The notes beneath the pieces were generated by a model. The model saw nothing but the letters and a program-made list of their open reading frames with translations. It ran no database searches and was not told where the DNA came from. A stretch of 64,000 nucleotides of DNA from positions 3,428,999-3,492,998 of the forward strand of contig JALGQZ010000015.1 of the NCBI GenBank assembly GCA_023105745.1. Reading direction: 5' to 3'. Position 1 is the first letter of the stretch. Each line of letters opens with the position of its first letter. Origin of the DNA: Austropuccinia psidii. Lineage: Eukaryota; Basidiomycota; Pucciniomycetes; Pucciniales; Sphaerophragmiaceae. The position numbers were made by a program, and so were the translations under genes. This document shows, piece after piece, positions 48,675 to 61,509 of this stretch.

Positions 48675-49270
48675 TTTTTTAATGAGAATTATGTATAAAA
48701 GTGAAAAAAGGGGGAATTGGGGGATTTGGAATGGAGTAAGAACCGTTCAAAATGTGACAAAGACGTGAAAAAAGGTGTGAAAACTGAACAGAAGTGGTTA
48801 AGAATGAAAAAAAGTGGTTTAAATGTGGGATTAATGGATGAGTGAAGGTAAAAAATTGAAAATTGAGAGGCTTGAAAGCAGGTTTTTGTGGTGGAAAATG
48901 CAGTCTTTGGGGGGGAAAAGAAGAAAAAATGTGAAAAGCTTTTCAAAATTGCTTTGGTAATTCTGTTTTTCCAAAAAAAAATGGTTTGGGGTGGGGATAA
49001 TGTGGATTATTTGGGTGTTTGGCCTTTTTTTTGGGGGGGGGGGGGCTGGGAAAAAAAATCTGAAACAATTGGGAGTTAGAGAGTTTTCGTGGGGAAAAAA
49101 GCTCTTTTGGGCATGTTTTGGCCCAATACAGGTGTGATTGTGTTTCATTTTTAATTAAAAATGGGCCCAGGGAACCCCTTATGTGTTTTTACCAATTTAT
49201 GGCAAAAACACATAAGTTTTTAGTAAAAACATGTAAGATCTTACATGTTTTTACCAACACCCTTAATAAA

Positions 49271-50404
49271 TTCCTCATAATAACCAAAAAAAAAAATTAA
49301 TTAAATAAATTTTATTTTGAAAAATTAAAAAATTTAATATTTAAATTAAATCTATTATTTTATCTCATAAATAATTTTTAATAAAATATTAATAAAAATA
49401 AATAAATATCTTTTTCTTAAAATTAAATTATACTTAATTATCTCTTAATGACATTTTTTTTGAAATAAAGGGTATAAAATTATAATTTATAAATCTAAAA
49501 AATTTAGGAAAACCTTTTTTTTTTTAAATTAATTTGAAAATCTCAAAGATTTTTTATGAATTAAATCACTTGATATATTCCTTTTAATAAATTATTATAT
49601 GATGTTTAAATAATAAAATGATCACATTAATAACTCCAAATATCATTCATAGCTTTCTCAAAGAAGCTTAATTCCCATTTCATCCTAATCATTCTAATTC
49701 TACATCCAATTGTATGTCTTTATCTCTTTATTTAAATCTTGATAAATTTTGAAAAAAATTTATCATCTTTAATCAGGGAAACTAACTTTTGGAAAGATTC
49801 ATGATTAATATGGTAGATTTGTTTGAACTTATTATTTGATAACTGAAACAAATTGCTGGAGGTGTATATATATATGCAAAAGGATTAGTTTTTCAAGGTC
49901 TAAGATACTTTTGTTTATTGAGGTGTTGTTGTAATAATGATAAATTTTCTTTCAGGTCAGAATCAATATCAGATTTCATGAAAAAGATATTCTTCATAAT
50001 ATTTATTTTATTAATTAATTAGATTCTTAATAATTTTTTTTTTGTATGTAATTTTGAATTTTTATATATTTTAATTCTATTAAAAAAAATTTTTTTTTTT
50101 TTTTTTTTTAAAGAAATTTTTAAAAATTTAAATTCTCAAGTTAAAGTTTTTTTTTATGTACCATTTTTTTATGAAAAAAATTTATTAATTATAAGTTAAG
50201 ATTTTTAATTAAAAATATAAGTTTTTAAATTTTCAAAATATCATTTGTTAGGGGAGGGGGTTGTATTATTATTTTGGGAAATTCCAGAGATTAAATTCCA
50301 GATTTCAAGAAAAAAAAAATACAAAATTTTAAATAAGGAATTTAATAGGTTTGACAGAAACCCCATCATTATCAAATTATATATTCAATTATTAAATATT
50401 AATA
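49271..50404. other. A+T-rich spacer between two Mutator pieces
   Basis: No gene. Poly-A/T blocks at 50040-50120; the rest is ordinary A+T-rich sequence. Confidence 0.45.
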
Positions 50405-50760
50405 AATATATTGGTAAAAACATGTAAGGGGTTCCCTGAGCCAATTTTTAATTAAAAATAAAACACAACAATGCCTTTAGTGGGCCAAAACATTTCCAAA
50501 AAAGGTTGTTTTTTTTCCCCAAAACTCCTCTAACTCCCAATCATTTCAGATTTTTTTTCCACAACCCCCCCCCCCCCCTCTTCCTGAAGAAAAAAAAAAA
50601 AAAAGGAACAAACACCCAAATAATTCACATTATCCCCACCCCCAAAAAAAAAAAAAAAATTCTTTTTGAAAAAAAAGAATTACTAAAGAAATTTTATAAA
50701 GCTTTTTTTTTTACACTTTTCTTTATTTTTATTTTTTATTTTTTTTTTACCTTAAATAGT
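50405..50760 (-). mobile_element. Inverted fragment of the Mutator element's right end
   Basis: Reading forward from 50410, attggtaaaaacatgtaagg, gggttccctgagcc, tttttaattaaaaat, gggccaaaacat, ctctaactcccaat, a long C run and ttcacattatccccaccc follow in the same order as on the minus strand of 49205-48960. It is thus a second copy of that end in opposite orientation, ending in homopolymer-rich sequence. The long frame across it is low-complexity Phe/Lys and is not a gene. Confidence 0.8.
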
Positions 50761-50771
50761 GAATTTTCTAT

Positions 50772-50805
<34 letters not shown>

Positions 50806-51097
50806 ACTTTTAAAACCTTTAAAAAAAAAAATTTTTTAATTAATTCAATTAATTTCAAATTTAAGTCAACAATTTATTTTATTTTATTTTTGTTTTTTAA
50901 GAAAAAAGAAAAAAAAAATTTTTTTTTTTTGAAATTATTTTAAAATTTAATTTAATTTCAAAATATAATTATTTTTTAATTCAAAAAAAAAATTTATTAT
51001 TTTTTTTTAAATTAAAATTAAATTAATTTTAAAATTAATATAAAAAGTTTGAGTTAAAATTTTTTTTTTTAATTTATTTTCTTTCTTTTTATAAAAG

Positions 51098-51135
<38 letters not shown>

Positions 51136-51140
51136 AGTCA
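50760..51140. repeat. Homopolymer-rich A/T sequence
   Basis: Long poly-A and poly-T runs (for example 50775-50801 and 51099-51133) with no other content. Confidence 0.85.
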
Positions 51141-51189
51141 AAATCATGGTGAATGTAACACCTAATTCATAATTATCCACATAGAAATG

Positions 51190-53360
51190 TTTCCAAAGAC
51201 AAATCATGACTAATCAGGAAGAAGAGGAATAGAATATATCATTTAACACAAGCTTCAATATTGAAAACAAAGGGAGAATCAAATTTCACAATGGACCAAT
51301 CTCAAATCAACCTTTGTTTGAGGAATCTTTAATTCAAGGCTCATCTCAAAAAAATTCAAAAGAAGAACTTCAGAAGAATCCCAATTGAATTGAAAGAAAT
51401 TGGAGCATGAAAATACACTTAAAAGGAAGAAAAGAGAAAATGATTGAGTAAATTCTGAAGCAAAACAACTCAAACAAATAGAAAGGCATGTAGTTCAAGA
51501 AAACCAAGAACACAATCAAAAAAACATGGTTTTTTTTGGAACAATGAAAGTACTCACCAGTTATTGGAGATGATGAGGGAATTTCAGATGGATTTCCTCA
51601 ACATGAATGGGACTACAGCTGGTTTTATACCATGGGCCAGATTTTTCAAGACACATGAAAATTTTAAGACAAATTTCTTGCTTTTAAGAAATCTGTCTTT
51701 TAAAACACTAGGACAACATTATAAGGCCTTAATAATTTTATACAAGCTAAGCCTTGTGAGTTATAGCATACATGCTGGGGCTAATGCTGTTCAAATGGTA
51801 GATTATTAAATATTTGTGTGATTAAACTGGCAGTGGCAGGCTATATATGCAACTCCAGAATCATCATATGACACTTGAGGTAAGTCATCTCTTTTGATAA
51901 TGGTGACATATTACTAAGATGGATAATATTACAGGTTTATGAGTTACTAAAGGAAATAAACATTAACAATTGTGGTGTGAATTAGATTGGAATGGAATTA
52001 GGGGATTTTCCACAAAGTACAAATGGAAAAGACAACAAAACAAGTAACATAGAGATACAAGTACAGACAAAAGATATTGGCGATTAAAATGGTTGGTTTC
52101 CTAGTTAATTTGGAGATTCTTTATTGAGAACCCCAATAGACAAACTTAATCAAGATGTGGGAAAACATTCAACAAACCAATAAGGTCCTAGAATCAGATC
52201 TAATTGTCAAACACCTTTGCAATTCAGTAGACCAAACTTATTAGGCCAATTGTTCAGCATGAGTGCAGGAACCACATGCCAAGATTGAAATTTCATGAAC
52301 AATATGAATACAAACATACAAAATGTTCTCTCACACTTAATGCTGATTCTCCAGAAGAGCCAAGATTGAATGCAAAGATTGCAAGATGATGAGTGGCAAA
52401 TGTTGATGTGTGAGAGAGAAGAAGAATGATGTCTACATGAAACACAAATACACACAGAGGAGCAAAGGAGGAATGACCAGATGAACATGTATATGATGGC
52501 AATGCTGTCAAAAATGACAGGAGTACCTTTGGATGATCCTCCAGCTTATTTGCAGATGGGAGAATAGGTGCACATTAATTTGAAAATCTTGTGCATGTTT
52601 TTATTATAAAAATACCTTATAGGCTTGTTTTTATCTGTTTCAGGATGAATGATTTGGAATTATTCAAAGTTATGGAAAATTACAAGACAATTCAATCTTG
52701 TCTTAAGAAATTGGAGTTTACTATGAACTTGTATCAAACACATAAAATTTGAAAGTCTGAATTAATTGACTTTTAGGTGATTTTCTTGAATATGCATCAC
52801 CAAGAATAGACACACCAGTCATTCCCTGTATTTAGAATAATTATGTTATTCAGTGTATTATTGTGAAAGAATGAAATGTTAAAAACAAATCACATTGAAT
52901 ACATAAGTGCCAAAATCCCTTTGAAGCTGGTTTCCCCAAAATCTATTATTTTGTTTTTCATGCTTAGTGAAATTTTCTTGTGGAATTGATTTTTATTCAA
53001 AGAACACATTGGCAGTATATAGTATAGAACCTTTTTGAAAATCTGAGTTTTATATAGACATTTGACCATTTGGATTATCAGAATATGTTCCCTGGCCCTT
53101 CCAACTCTTCAGGAAATCATCTTAGTGCAGCCTTATCAGAAAAAAATGAATCTTATCAACTGTACCTTTCTTGAATAGAAAGGATGTAGGCAAAAAAAAA
53201 AAACAATTACTCAAACAAATTTCTGCATTGAAGGAACAAGATCATGCTCAAGATCATGTCATCTATATTTTAATGGAGCAGCTTTTTATCCAAGATATTC
53301 AAATTTCCCAGTTGCAAGCATGTGCCTTACATGAGCTAACCAAATTATTACATTAACCAT
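51190..53360 (+). pseudogene. Second decayed Harbinger companion ORF
   Basis: Parts in order: 51205-51480 (Gln/Lys/Asn-rich, broken by stops), 51564-51809 with PWARFFKTHENF and LSFKTLGQHYKAL, weak frames to 52570, and 53171-53356, a short coiled coil (KKKKQLLKQISALKEQ ... LQACALHELTKLLH). The two conserved blocks have counterparts at 10583-10783 and 12090-12310, so both are decayed copies of one gene family whose function is not known; it converges on the transposase as in the first copy. Confidence 0.55.
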
Positions 53361-53900
53361 TATTATCCTTTTATTTTAAGTACAATCTTTTGAATGATTT
53401 TTCATTAAATGATCATCTACTGAATTCAAAATTCTTTTTGAAATATTTCTTTTTAAAAAAAGAAACCAAATCAAAATTCATTTTGTTTAATTAATTTGAA
53501 TTTAGTAAAAACATATCACTTTTTTTAATTATATCATTGATTCATTATAAAAAAAACTACCCTAATTGAACCTCTTTTACTTTTTGGTGATTTTATTAAG
53601 TTAAGAAATTATCATAATGTTGATTTAAGATATTTTTTAAAATAATTCACATAATGATGAATTTTAATATATTTAAAGGAATCACTTCTTTTAGTTATAG
53701 AAGACAGTTTAACCTATTTTTTAAATTTCTAAATGCTTTCTAAATTAAAATTCTTTAATTTTTTTATATTTTATTAGATTGTTTTTTTCATGATTTTAAT
53801 TTAAAAATCTATTAAATTTTAAAATAATTAAGATTATTAAATTTTTCCTCTTCTTCTTTTATTTTGATTATCATTCATTGAGAGATCAGAATTGGAATCC
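53361..53900. other. A+T-rich spacer within the second Harbinger copy
   Basis: No gene or repeat boundary; lies between the convergent companion ORF and transposase relics. Confidence 0.4.
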
Positions 53901-54560
53901 TTGAAGAATATCTTGAATTTCCAATGAGTTTGAAATCAGGTGGGAATCTTGTGATACCATTAATTAGATCTTGACAAATTTTTGACTTCTTAAACACATG
54001 ACTATAATTTATTGAGCCAGGTAGTCCACCATACACCTAAATCAATTTATGAGATACATATTTAATTTTAAAGTAATGTAGTTACAATTACTCAAATTAC
54101 AAAATTTCCAATGTCCATCCACAATTGAATTCCATCCCTTGTGATTTATATAGGCATTCAATTGATCATTGAGTGGTAGGATGATTGGTATGTGGTTGTC
54201 ATCAATTTCCACAATAATGTTTTTAAGGCCTTATCTTTGTTGGAATGTATCCTTGATTTCATCCCATTTTTCTATTTCTTCTGTTTTAGGAAACCTAGAC
54301 ATTTAAAAAAAAATTTCAGTATTTTTTTTTTTCAAAATAACAATTCTCTTTACTTAAATGATGGTTGAGTCATGAAGTGCAACTAATATGGCTTGCAATA
54401 CTTCTTGTGATGTTTTATATTCTGTTTCTTTTCCCATATTTGAACACATTTCTTACTGTCTCATAGGAACTAACCATGACCCATCTTATATAACATAATT
54501 CCTACCTTTTCTTCAATAATTAACCCTTGTACATCATTTTAAAATGAGTTGGGGATATGA
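53900..54560 (-). pseudogene. Second broken Harbinger transposase
   Basis: Minus strand, in order: a helix-turn-helix-like piece at about 54540-54400 (LIIEEKVGIMLYKMGHG, SYETVRNVFKYGK), then the first catalytic-Asp block at about 54230-54110 (NIIVEIDDNHIPIILPLNDQ, YINHKGWNSI). These match the first copy at 13905-13770 and 13701-13504. A downstream C-terminal part was not traced. Stops and frameshifts make it inactive. No terminal repeat of the family was found on either side. Confidence 0.7.
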
Positions 54561-55022
54561 TTTAAAAAAAGAATGAATTAATTGAAAAAAATCAAGTCAT
54601 CCCAACCAAAAAAAAATCCCAATAAACCAATTTTCATTATATAAATTGACCTTTTGTATACCATGAATTGAAAAACCTTTAATGTCTTATATAACTTGAT
54701 AATCTTGTTATTCAATTTCTTAATAATATATATTAAATTAAAACATCATAAAATTTTTTAAACTTATGATGATATATAAATCAAATTATGATTTTAATTA
54801 ATTTATTTTTTTTTTTTTTTAAAAAAAAAAATAAAAAAAAAAAAATAATAATTATTAAATTAAATTTGATAAAATTCAAAATTAATTTTTTTTATATTAT
54901 TAAAAAAACATCATTGAAAAAAAATTTTTATTAATAAATAATTAAATATTAAATTATTTTTTAAAAAGATTTAAAAATTTTATCATATTTTAAATTAAAA
55001 AATAATTAAATTTAAAATAATT

Positions 55023-55075
<53 letters not shown>

Positions 55076-55131
55076 TTTTTTTTTTTCTTTCAAAAAAAAA
55101 TTCAAATATAAAATATTAATCCTAAATCATA

Positions 55132-55163
<32 letters not shown>

Positions 55164-56505
55164 ACTTTACTTTAAAAAAAAAAAAATAATAATAATAATA
55201 ATAATAATAATAATTATATTATTTATTAAAAAAAAAAAAAAAATAAAATAAAATAAAAAATAAAAAAATAAAAAAATAAAAAAAATAAAAAAATAAAAAA
55301 AATTATATTTTTGAATTTTATATTAATAAGATTTAAATATATATATTTAAATTATATATATATATATATATATAAAAAAAAAAATTTTTTTTTTTTTTTA
55401 GTTAATATATAAATAAATTTTTATTTATTTATTTATTTATTTATTTTTTTTTTTTTTTTTTATTTAAATTAAATAAATAATTAATTAAGTTAAAAAAATA
55501 AATTATTATTATTATTTATTATTATTATTTATTTATTTATTTATTATTAATTTTTTATTTATTTATTATTATTATTATTATTTTTTTAAAAAAAAAATTA
55601 AAAAAAATTAAAAAAAAAATAAAAAAATGAAAATTTAAAACTTTAAATATCATTTAACTAACTAGAGGTCATGTCAGGTCACGTTTTTTTATTCAAAATT
55701 TATTATTTATTTTTAAAAAATTAAATTTTAAATCAAGATTTGAATTTTTTTTTTCAAGTAATTTAATTATATATATATATTTTAAATTTTGAATTCATTT
55801 CAATTTGATTTATGTTATTTTAAATTTTAAATCTAAAATTCAAAAATTAATGTTTTGTCAAGAAAGATTTTATTTATGGAATTGGTGATGAAAGAAAGCC
55901 TTTAATCCAATCACGAGAGTTGTTTCTAGTCAAGTTCCATTTGTAGGACTTGGAGAATTAAGTGGGCCCCAAAGCTTGACAAAAGAATTTGAACCCAAGA
56001 TAATCTAAGATTAAGAAATGTTTACAAAACAAAAAAAGAAGCCAAGATTCGCTCTATGTACAACCAAACAAAATCCCCAAAACCAATTTGAGCAAGCAAA
56101 ATGTTAAGTACTGTAGTAAAATCTAAAGAATGTCAACAAGACTTTTTTTCCAAAGACAAAAAGGAAATCCGATTATTTTCTAATAAGTTACACACAAGAA
56201 AACAAACTAATTTTTTTTGTTTTTTGTTTTAACAAAAACAAGATTCCGTTTTTTTATGTACATGTATAATTTTACAAGATCATTTTAGATTTTTAATGTT
56301 TTGGATATTGATATATATATATTTAGTTTAGATACAGAACCTAATCAGTAGATACAAATTTTGAGATTTGATTTTTAAAATTCCCACGGTTGATGACCAT
56401 AACTATCAAGAAATCAAAACTGGTTTGATTGTTTTGTTTTTTTTTTTAATGAAATGAAATTGAAGATTAAAATGTTTAAGAGTTTTAAAAGGATGATTGA
56501 ATGAT
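54561..56505. other. Extreme A/T low-complexity block and 3' flank of the Asn-rich gene
   Basis: 54790-55640 is almost free of G and C: long poly-A (e.g. 55029-55070) and poly-T, (aat)n at 55185-55215, (at)n at about 55355-55373, (ttta)n at about 55420-55443. 55860-56300 returns to ordinary composition and has no open frame. Confidence 0.8.
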
Positions 56506-59415
56506 TTAAGGAAATTTATCGATAGGAGAATCGATTGAATGATCTAGATTAGATAAAGAATTAGAACGATTAGAATGAAATGAATGATGATTAATAGATA
56601 AATTAGGCAAAGGATGATTTTGTAGATGAATCGGATTAGGTAAAGTTTCGAGCCAAGTATGTATACCTTGAATTTTACGATTTTTAGATATTTGAAGACC
56701 TAATTGATTATTAATGATTTGAGTAGAAGAGCCTGAACGATTATAAGCAGCTTGAAATGATTTATCAAGTTGACCTAATCTTTGAGAGATTTTAGTTAAT
56801 TGATCATGATCGGTTTGATTTGAGTGAATTTTTAAAGGAGTTTTATTTGATTGATTTTGAAATTGATTTTGATTTGATGAATGATTTTGATTTAAAGAAG
56901 CACTAAGAGGGATGACCATTTGAAATAAGACTTCTGAGCTATTTGTTCTAACTAATTGAACTATTGAATCTGAATCAAGAGGATTTTTTGGATGATTAAG
57001 TAAAGAATGAGTTTCTAAAGGATTTGAAAGAGTAGAAGGACTTTCTTGAGAATCTAGACTAGGTTCTGAAGAATGAATAGTTTGATGAGATGAATGATGA
57101 GAGTTTTGATTTAAGATTTGACCATCTAATTTGATGATAGGAGTAAGATTAAAATCTGAAGAATGATTTTGAGATGAAAGATTTTGATTAAAAGAAGAAT
57201 CAAGATTAGGAACTTGATTAGATTGAGAATTTTCTGGTGGCTTTTTTTTTTAAAAAAATGAATAAACAATGAATGAATAAGATGTTAAGGATTTAGTTGA
57301 TTAAATGATTTTTAAGACTAACCTGAACGTGAGGAAAAGATTTTTGAACTTCTTTAAATAGAGTATTAACCGAGAATCTTGAACCGATATGATGATCTAG
57401 ATCGACAAAAGTTAGATTGACTTTAGGAGCCAATTTTCTATTTGAAAGGTTGAATTGATTAATAGTTAAATCTGATTGAGAGAGATTTTGATGATTTAAA
57501 TGTATAGGAGAAGCAAGAGGGATTAGATGAGGATGATTAGAAGGAAAGTTTAAGTTTTGATTTTGATTTTGATTAGGAAGATCTTGAATGAGATGATGAT
57601 CTGATGATTGAATAGTATTTGAACGAGGTTTAAGTCGATTCAAGACGGTTAATTTTTTGATGGGTGATTTAAGTTTAAGATCTGAATTAGAATGAATTAG
57701 ATTATTATTTAAAATTGGAGAAGGTGGAGGAGTAAGATTAGTAGGAGTAGAAGAATGATTAGATGATAGATTAGTTTGAATGAGAGAATGAGTATGATTT
57801 GATTGAAATTTATTAAAGTTTTCAAAGACTTGATCTGGGATTAATTCTAAAGTATTACGAAAACGAATTTGACGATGAATTTTTTTATTTGAATTTAAGT
57901 TTAGATTAGATTGAATTTGGTGATCAGAGTGAGGATTTTGATTTTCGATTTGAGTTTGATTAGATTGATTAAGAGTTTGAGATGAATGATTTAAAGTGTT
58001 AGAGTTCTTGTTATTGTTAGAATTGGTATCAAGTTGATGATTTAAATTGATTGAATTGAATTGAATAGAATGAGATTTTGTTAAAGAAGGTTCTAATTGA
58101 TTTAGATGATGATTATTTAAGATTTTTTGATGAGATGAAGATGAATGAGAATGATGTAGTTTGAACTAATTAATTTGAAAAAAAGAAAGAAATTAAGATT
58201 GAATAATATTATTAATAAATTGATTGAGAAGGACTTACTAAAGTTAACCAGCGATGTAACCAAATTGATTTAATTTTTTTTGAATTTTTAATTTTTTGAT
58301 TTGAATTAGATTTAAAAGAGTTTGAAGCAAGTTTATTTTGAGAATGATTAGGGGATTGATTTTGATTTTGATTAGGGGATTGATTTTGATGATTTTGATT
58401 TTGATGATGACGATGATGATGATTAGTTAGGGATATTTGAGATGATGAAAAGTTATTGACTAGATTAAAAAGTTGAGAGTTTTTTGAGAAAGGAGTCAAT
58501 CAAGTGATGAATGATTAGATTAATTTGAATGACTTTACCTTGAGATAATGGTATAGATAATTGATTATCATCTAAACAAATTGAATCTGAATGATTTAAA
58601 GCGGGAGTGATTGATCTATTTAATGTTAAGTTTGAATTGATTAATAAATCGATTTGATTTTGATTTTGAGATTGAGATTGATGATTAGATTGTAAAAGAT
58701 TTGAAGAAAGATTGAATTGAATTGAATGATGACGATGATTTTTTGATGAATTTTTTTGGAGATTTTGATGAATTTGATTTTTTGAATTTTTTAAATTTGA
58801 AGATTGAAGATTGATTAAATTTGGGAATGAGTTTCTATTAAATTTTGATTTATTTAGAATGATTTTTGAATGAGGATGATTTAAAACTTTTGAAGGACTA
58901 CGAGCTCTAAGATTTCCAAGATTTCCAAGATTTCCAAGATTTTGATTTTGATTTTCATTTTGATTTTGATGATTTGATGATTGATTTGATGATTGAATTT
59001 GTTGAATTTGTTGATTTTGTTGAATTTGTTGAATTTGAATTTTATTTGAACAAGAAGAAATTGATTTTGAGCAAGAAGTTTTAATTGAATCTGAATCAGT
59101 AGAAGGCCAAGAATTTATAATTTTAGATGAATTAAAATTTTCTAAGATTTCACCGGGAATTAATCTTCTTGGTGGTAAAGGAAATTTTGATAAGAAATTT
59201 GAATTTGAAGAAGAATTTGAATTTAAATTTGAAGAAGAATTTGAATTTAATTGAGAATTTGATTGAGAATTTTTTGAATTTTTCAAATTTAATTGATTAA
59301 ATTTTTTATTTTTGAATAATAAAGGATCGATTTCGGATGAAATTTCAGATCGATCATCAAATTCTTCTTGATTTTTTTGAATTTTTTCAATTTTATTTTT
59401 ATTTTTTTCTTTCAT
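56506..59415 (-). CDS. Asn/Ser/Gln-rich protein of unknown function
   Basis: Four exons on the minus strand (59415-58539, 58459-58239, 58165-57323, 57240-56506) join in frame to 891 residues with GT-AG introns of 73-82 nt. I do not recognise a family. The protein is dominated by Asn, Ser, Gln, Leu and His; residues ~130-160 are Gln/Asn repeats (QIQQIQQNQQ) and a (NLG)n triplet run follows. More conserved-looking islands are FPLPPRRLIPGEILENFNSS (~80-100), SKKIKSIWLHRWLTLFKLHH spanning the second intron (~355-373), HRQIRFRNTLELIPDQVFEN (~455), APKVNLTFVDLDHHIGSRFS (~615), and a C-terminal segment around LTKISQRLGQLDKSFQAAYN. The first 20 residues are highly charged. No signal peptide or membrane segment. 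Prion-like composition suggests disordered scaffold or regulatory roles, but that is conjecture. Confidence 0.75.
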
Positions 59416-61509
59416 TTTAAAAAAAATTTAAATTTAAAATTCAAATTAAAAATTTAAAATTAAAAATTTCGAATTTAAAATTTAAAAATCTTTTAAAAAT
59501 CTTTTAAAATTTTAAAAATTCTAATCTAGAATAAATTTAAATAAACTTAGTAACCAATTAATTTAATTTAATTTAATTTAATTTAATTTTTTACTTAACA
59601 ACCAAAAATAATTTCAAATCTTTAGGGTAAAAACCAAAATTCAATTCAATTTAATTTAAATGAAATTAAAAAATTCTATAAAATTCTAATTATTATTTAT
59701 CAAATTTATCAAATTTTAATTCAATTTTTTTAAAAAAATTTAAATAATTTTAAAAAATTCTAATCTAAATTTCATTATCAAATTAAATTTCTCAAATTAT
59801 TTTAAAATTTTTAAGTCTCACTAAGTTTATCAAGGTCTAACTCAATGTGATTCAAAATAAAAACTTAAGATAAGTTTTAAAAAAAATTCTAGATACAAAT
59901 CTAAAGTTAGAAAATGATACAGTCAAAATAAGATGATCTAGTTAATTGAGGTTTTTCACCTTGAGGTTGTAAAATCTTTCTTTTAAATGTGGCTCAATCA
60001 GGATGATATTCCAGCCCACTTTTTTAAATAAGGGGGATTGATCCATAAAATTCAAGTAATTGTGAGATCTTGGAATTCAAAAAAAAAAAAATCAAAACCA
60101 TAATTTTTGTGAGATTATGGCTTCCAGAATCAATTTAGTAAACTAGAATAGAAAAGAAACAATAAAAAAGAAAATTAAACTTTTTAATTTAAAGTATATT
60201 GAATGTCACAATCACATTTGAAGTTTTTCCATTGCCAATTCATGCATTCTAATAATCCCAAAATCTCAGGAAAGCCATGTTTCTCTCCCATTTTGAGTAG
60301 ATAATTAATAGAATTCAAATTTGTATATAAAGGGTATTTTTCTCAAAAAAAAAAAAAAAACTCAATTATTTATTTAAAAGACTATTTCCATATTTGTATT
60401 GATTTGGTTTCAGACAATTGGTGATATTGATTAACTTTGTTGGTAACCACACCATAACAAATTTGACTTATAACTGTTTAAACCTTTCAAAGGCTATAAA
60501 AGTCTTAATTTTCTAACTAAATTGATTTTTTTTTTCTTTTTGAAAAATATTAATATTAGTCTTATATATTTAAAAAATTTTTTTTTTTAAAGAAAAAAAA
60601 AAAAAAAGATCTTTTTAATGAAAAAAAAACAATTAAAATCTAAAAAAATTTAATTATTTATAAATTAAAATAATTTTTTTTTTTTTTAAATTAAATCTTT
60701 ATAAAAAAAAAATAATTTTAAATATTTAATAATAATGATTAAAAAAAAGTTTTTTTTTTTTAATTTAAAGTTTTAATTGATTTAAATTTATTTTTATTAT
60801 TTATTATTTTAAAAATTAAATAAAAAAAAAAAAAAAAAATGTTTAGATCTTAAGTTTGTTATTTTGAAATCTGACAAAAATATATATTTAGGAGGAATCT
60901 TTAAGAATTGAGGTTGAACTTTAAGGATTTAAACCTTAATTTTTTTTATCACTTTTCATGTGGATTCTCTAAAAATATGTTATAATTGTTTTTTTTTTTT
61001 TTCCCAAAATTTTTGAAGTGAAGGATTTTGTATATTTTATTAACCCTAAATATGAGTTTATAATTAAAATTAATGATATTATGATTAAAGTTTTGAAATT
61101 GAAGAAAAAATTTATGAAGTTACCATTTTTTCTTTTTTATTAAAGGTCATATTTAAAATAAAATTTATTTTAATAAATTAATTTAAAAAAAATAATTTTG
61201 GAATGATATATAAAATTAATAACCATAAAAGATTTTTTTGAATACTTTTTCTTGATATCTCTTTATAAACACTTTAATCAATCAATTTTTTTAATTCAAG
61301 AATTTTAATATTATTAAAGATTTAGAATTTAATATTAATTTTTTTTTATAAATTATTGAGATTGAAAATTTGAAAGATTTTTTTTTTAAATTATTATTAT
61401 TTTTTTTTTGAAGGAATTAAATTAATATATTTTATTTTTTAATGAGTTTTGAGGAATTGTTTTTTTTTTTTCCAAATATTCAATTTTTTTTTTAAAATAA
61501 TAATAATAA
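59416..61509. other. Spacer between two divergent genes
   Basis: About 2.1 kb of A+T-rich DNA between the Asn-rich gene (minus) and the ZNHIT2-like gene (plus), so it holds both promoters. Contains (tttaa)n at 59560-59590 and poly-A/T blocks (60337-60360, 60585-60607, 60820-60840). 59930-60480 is less biased but has no open frame. Confidence 0.5.

Larger units (their letters stand above)
44859..49262. mobile_element. Complete Mutator-like element with OTU-domain transposase
   Basis: The element starts GGGTTTTGGTAAACACATG and ends with the inverted form CATGTTTTTACCAACACCC; the inverted repeats extend for roughly 100 bp and contain an internal fold-back (tttttaccaatttatggtaa). The 8-bp duplication ttaataaa flanks it at 44851-44858 and 49263-49270, in the 8-11 bp range of the superfamily. 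Its single gene is on the minus strand (48674-45600) and is broken. At 4404 bp all expected parts are present, so it was inserted whole and decayed afterwards. Confidence 0.88.

Noticed and set aside
48689..49148. Frames upstream of the Mutator transposase (85 and 105 codons)
   Set aside because: Ser/Phe/His/Pro-rich reads of the subterminal region; the same DNA recurs as the noncoding fragment at 50405-50760.
50506..50943. 145-codon Phe/Lys-rich frame
   Set aside because: It reads across a Mutator end fragment and homopolymer tracts.
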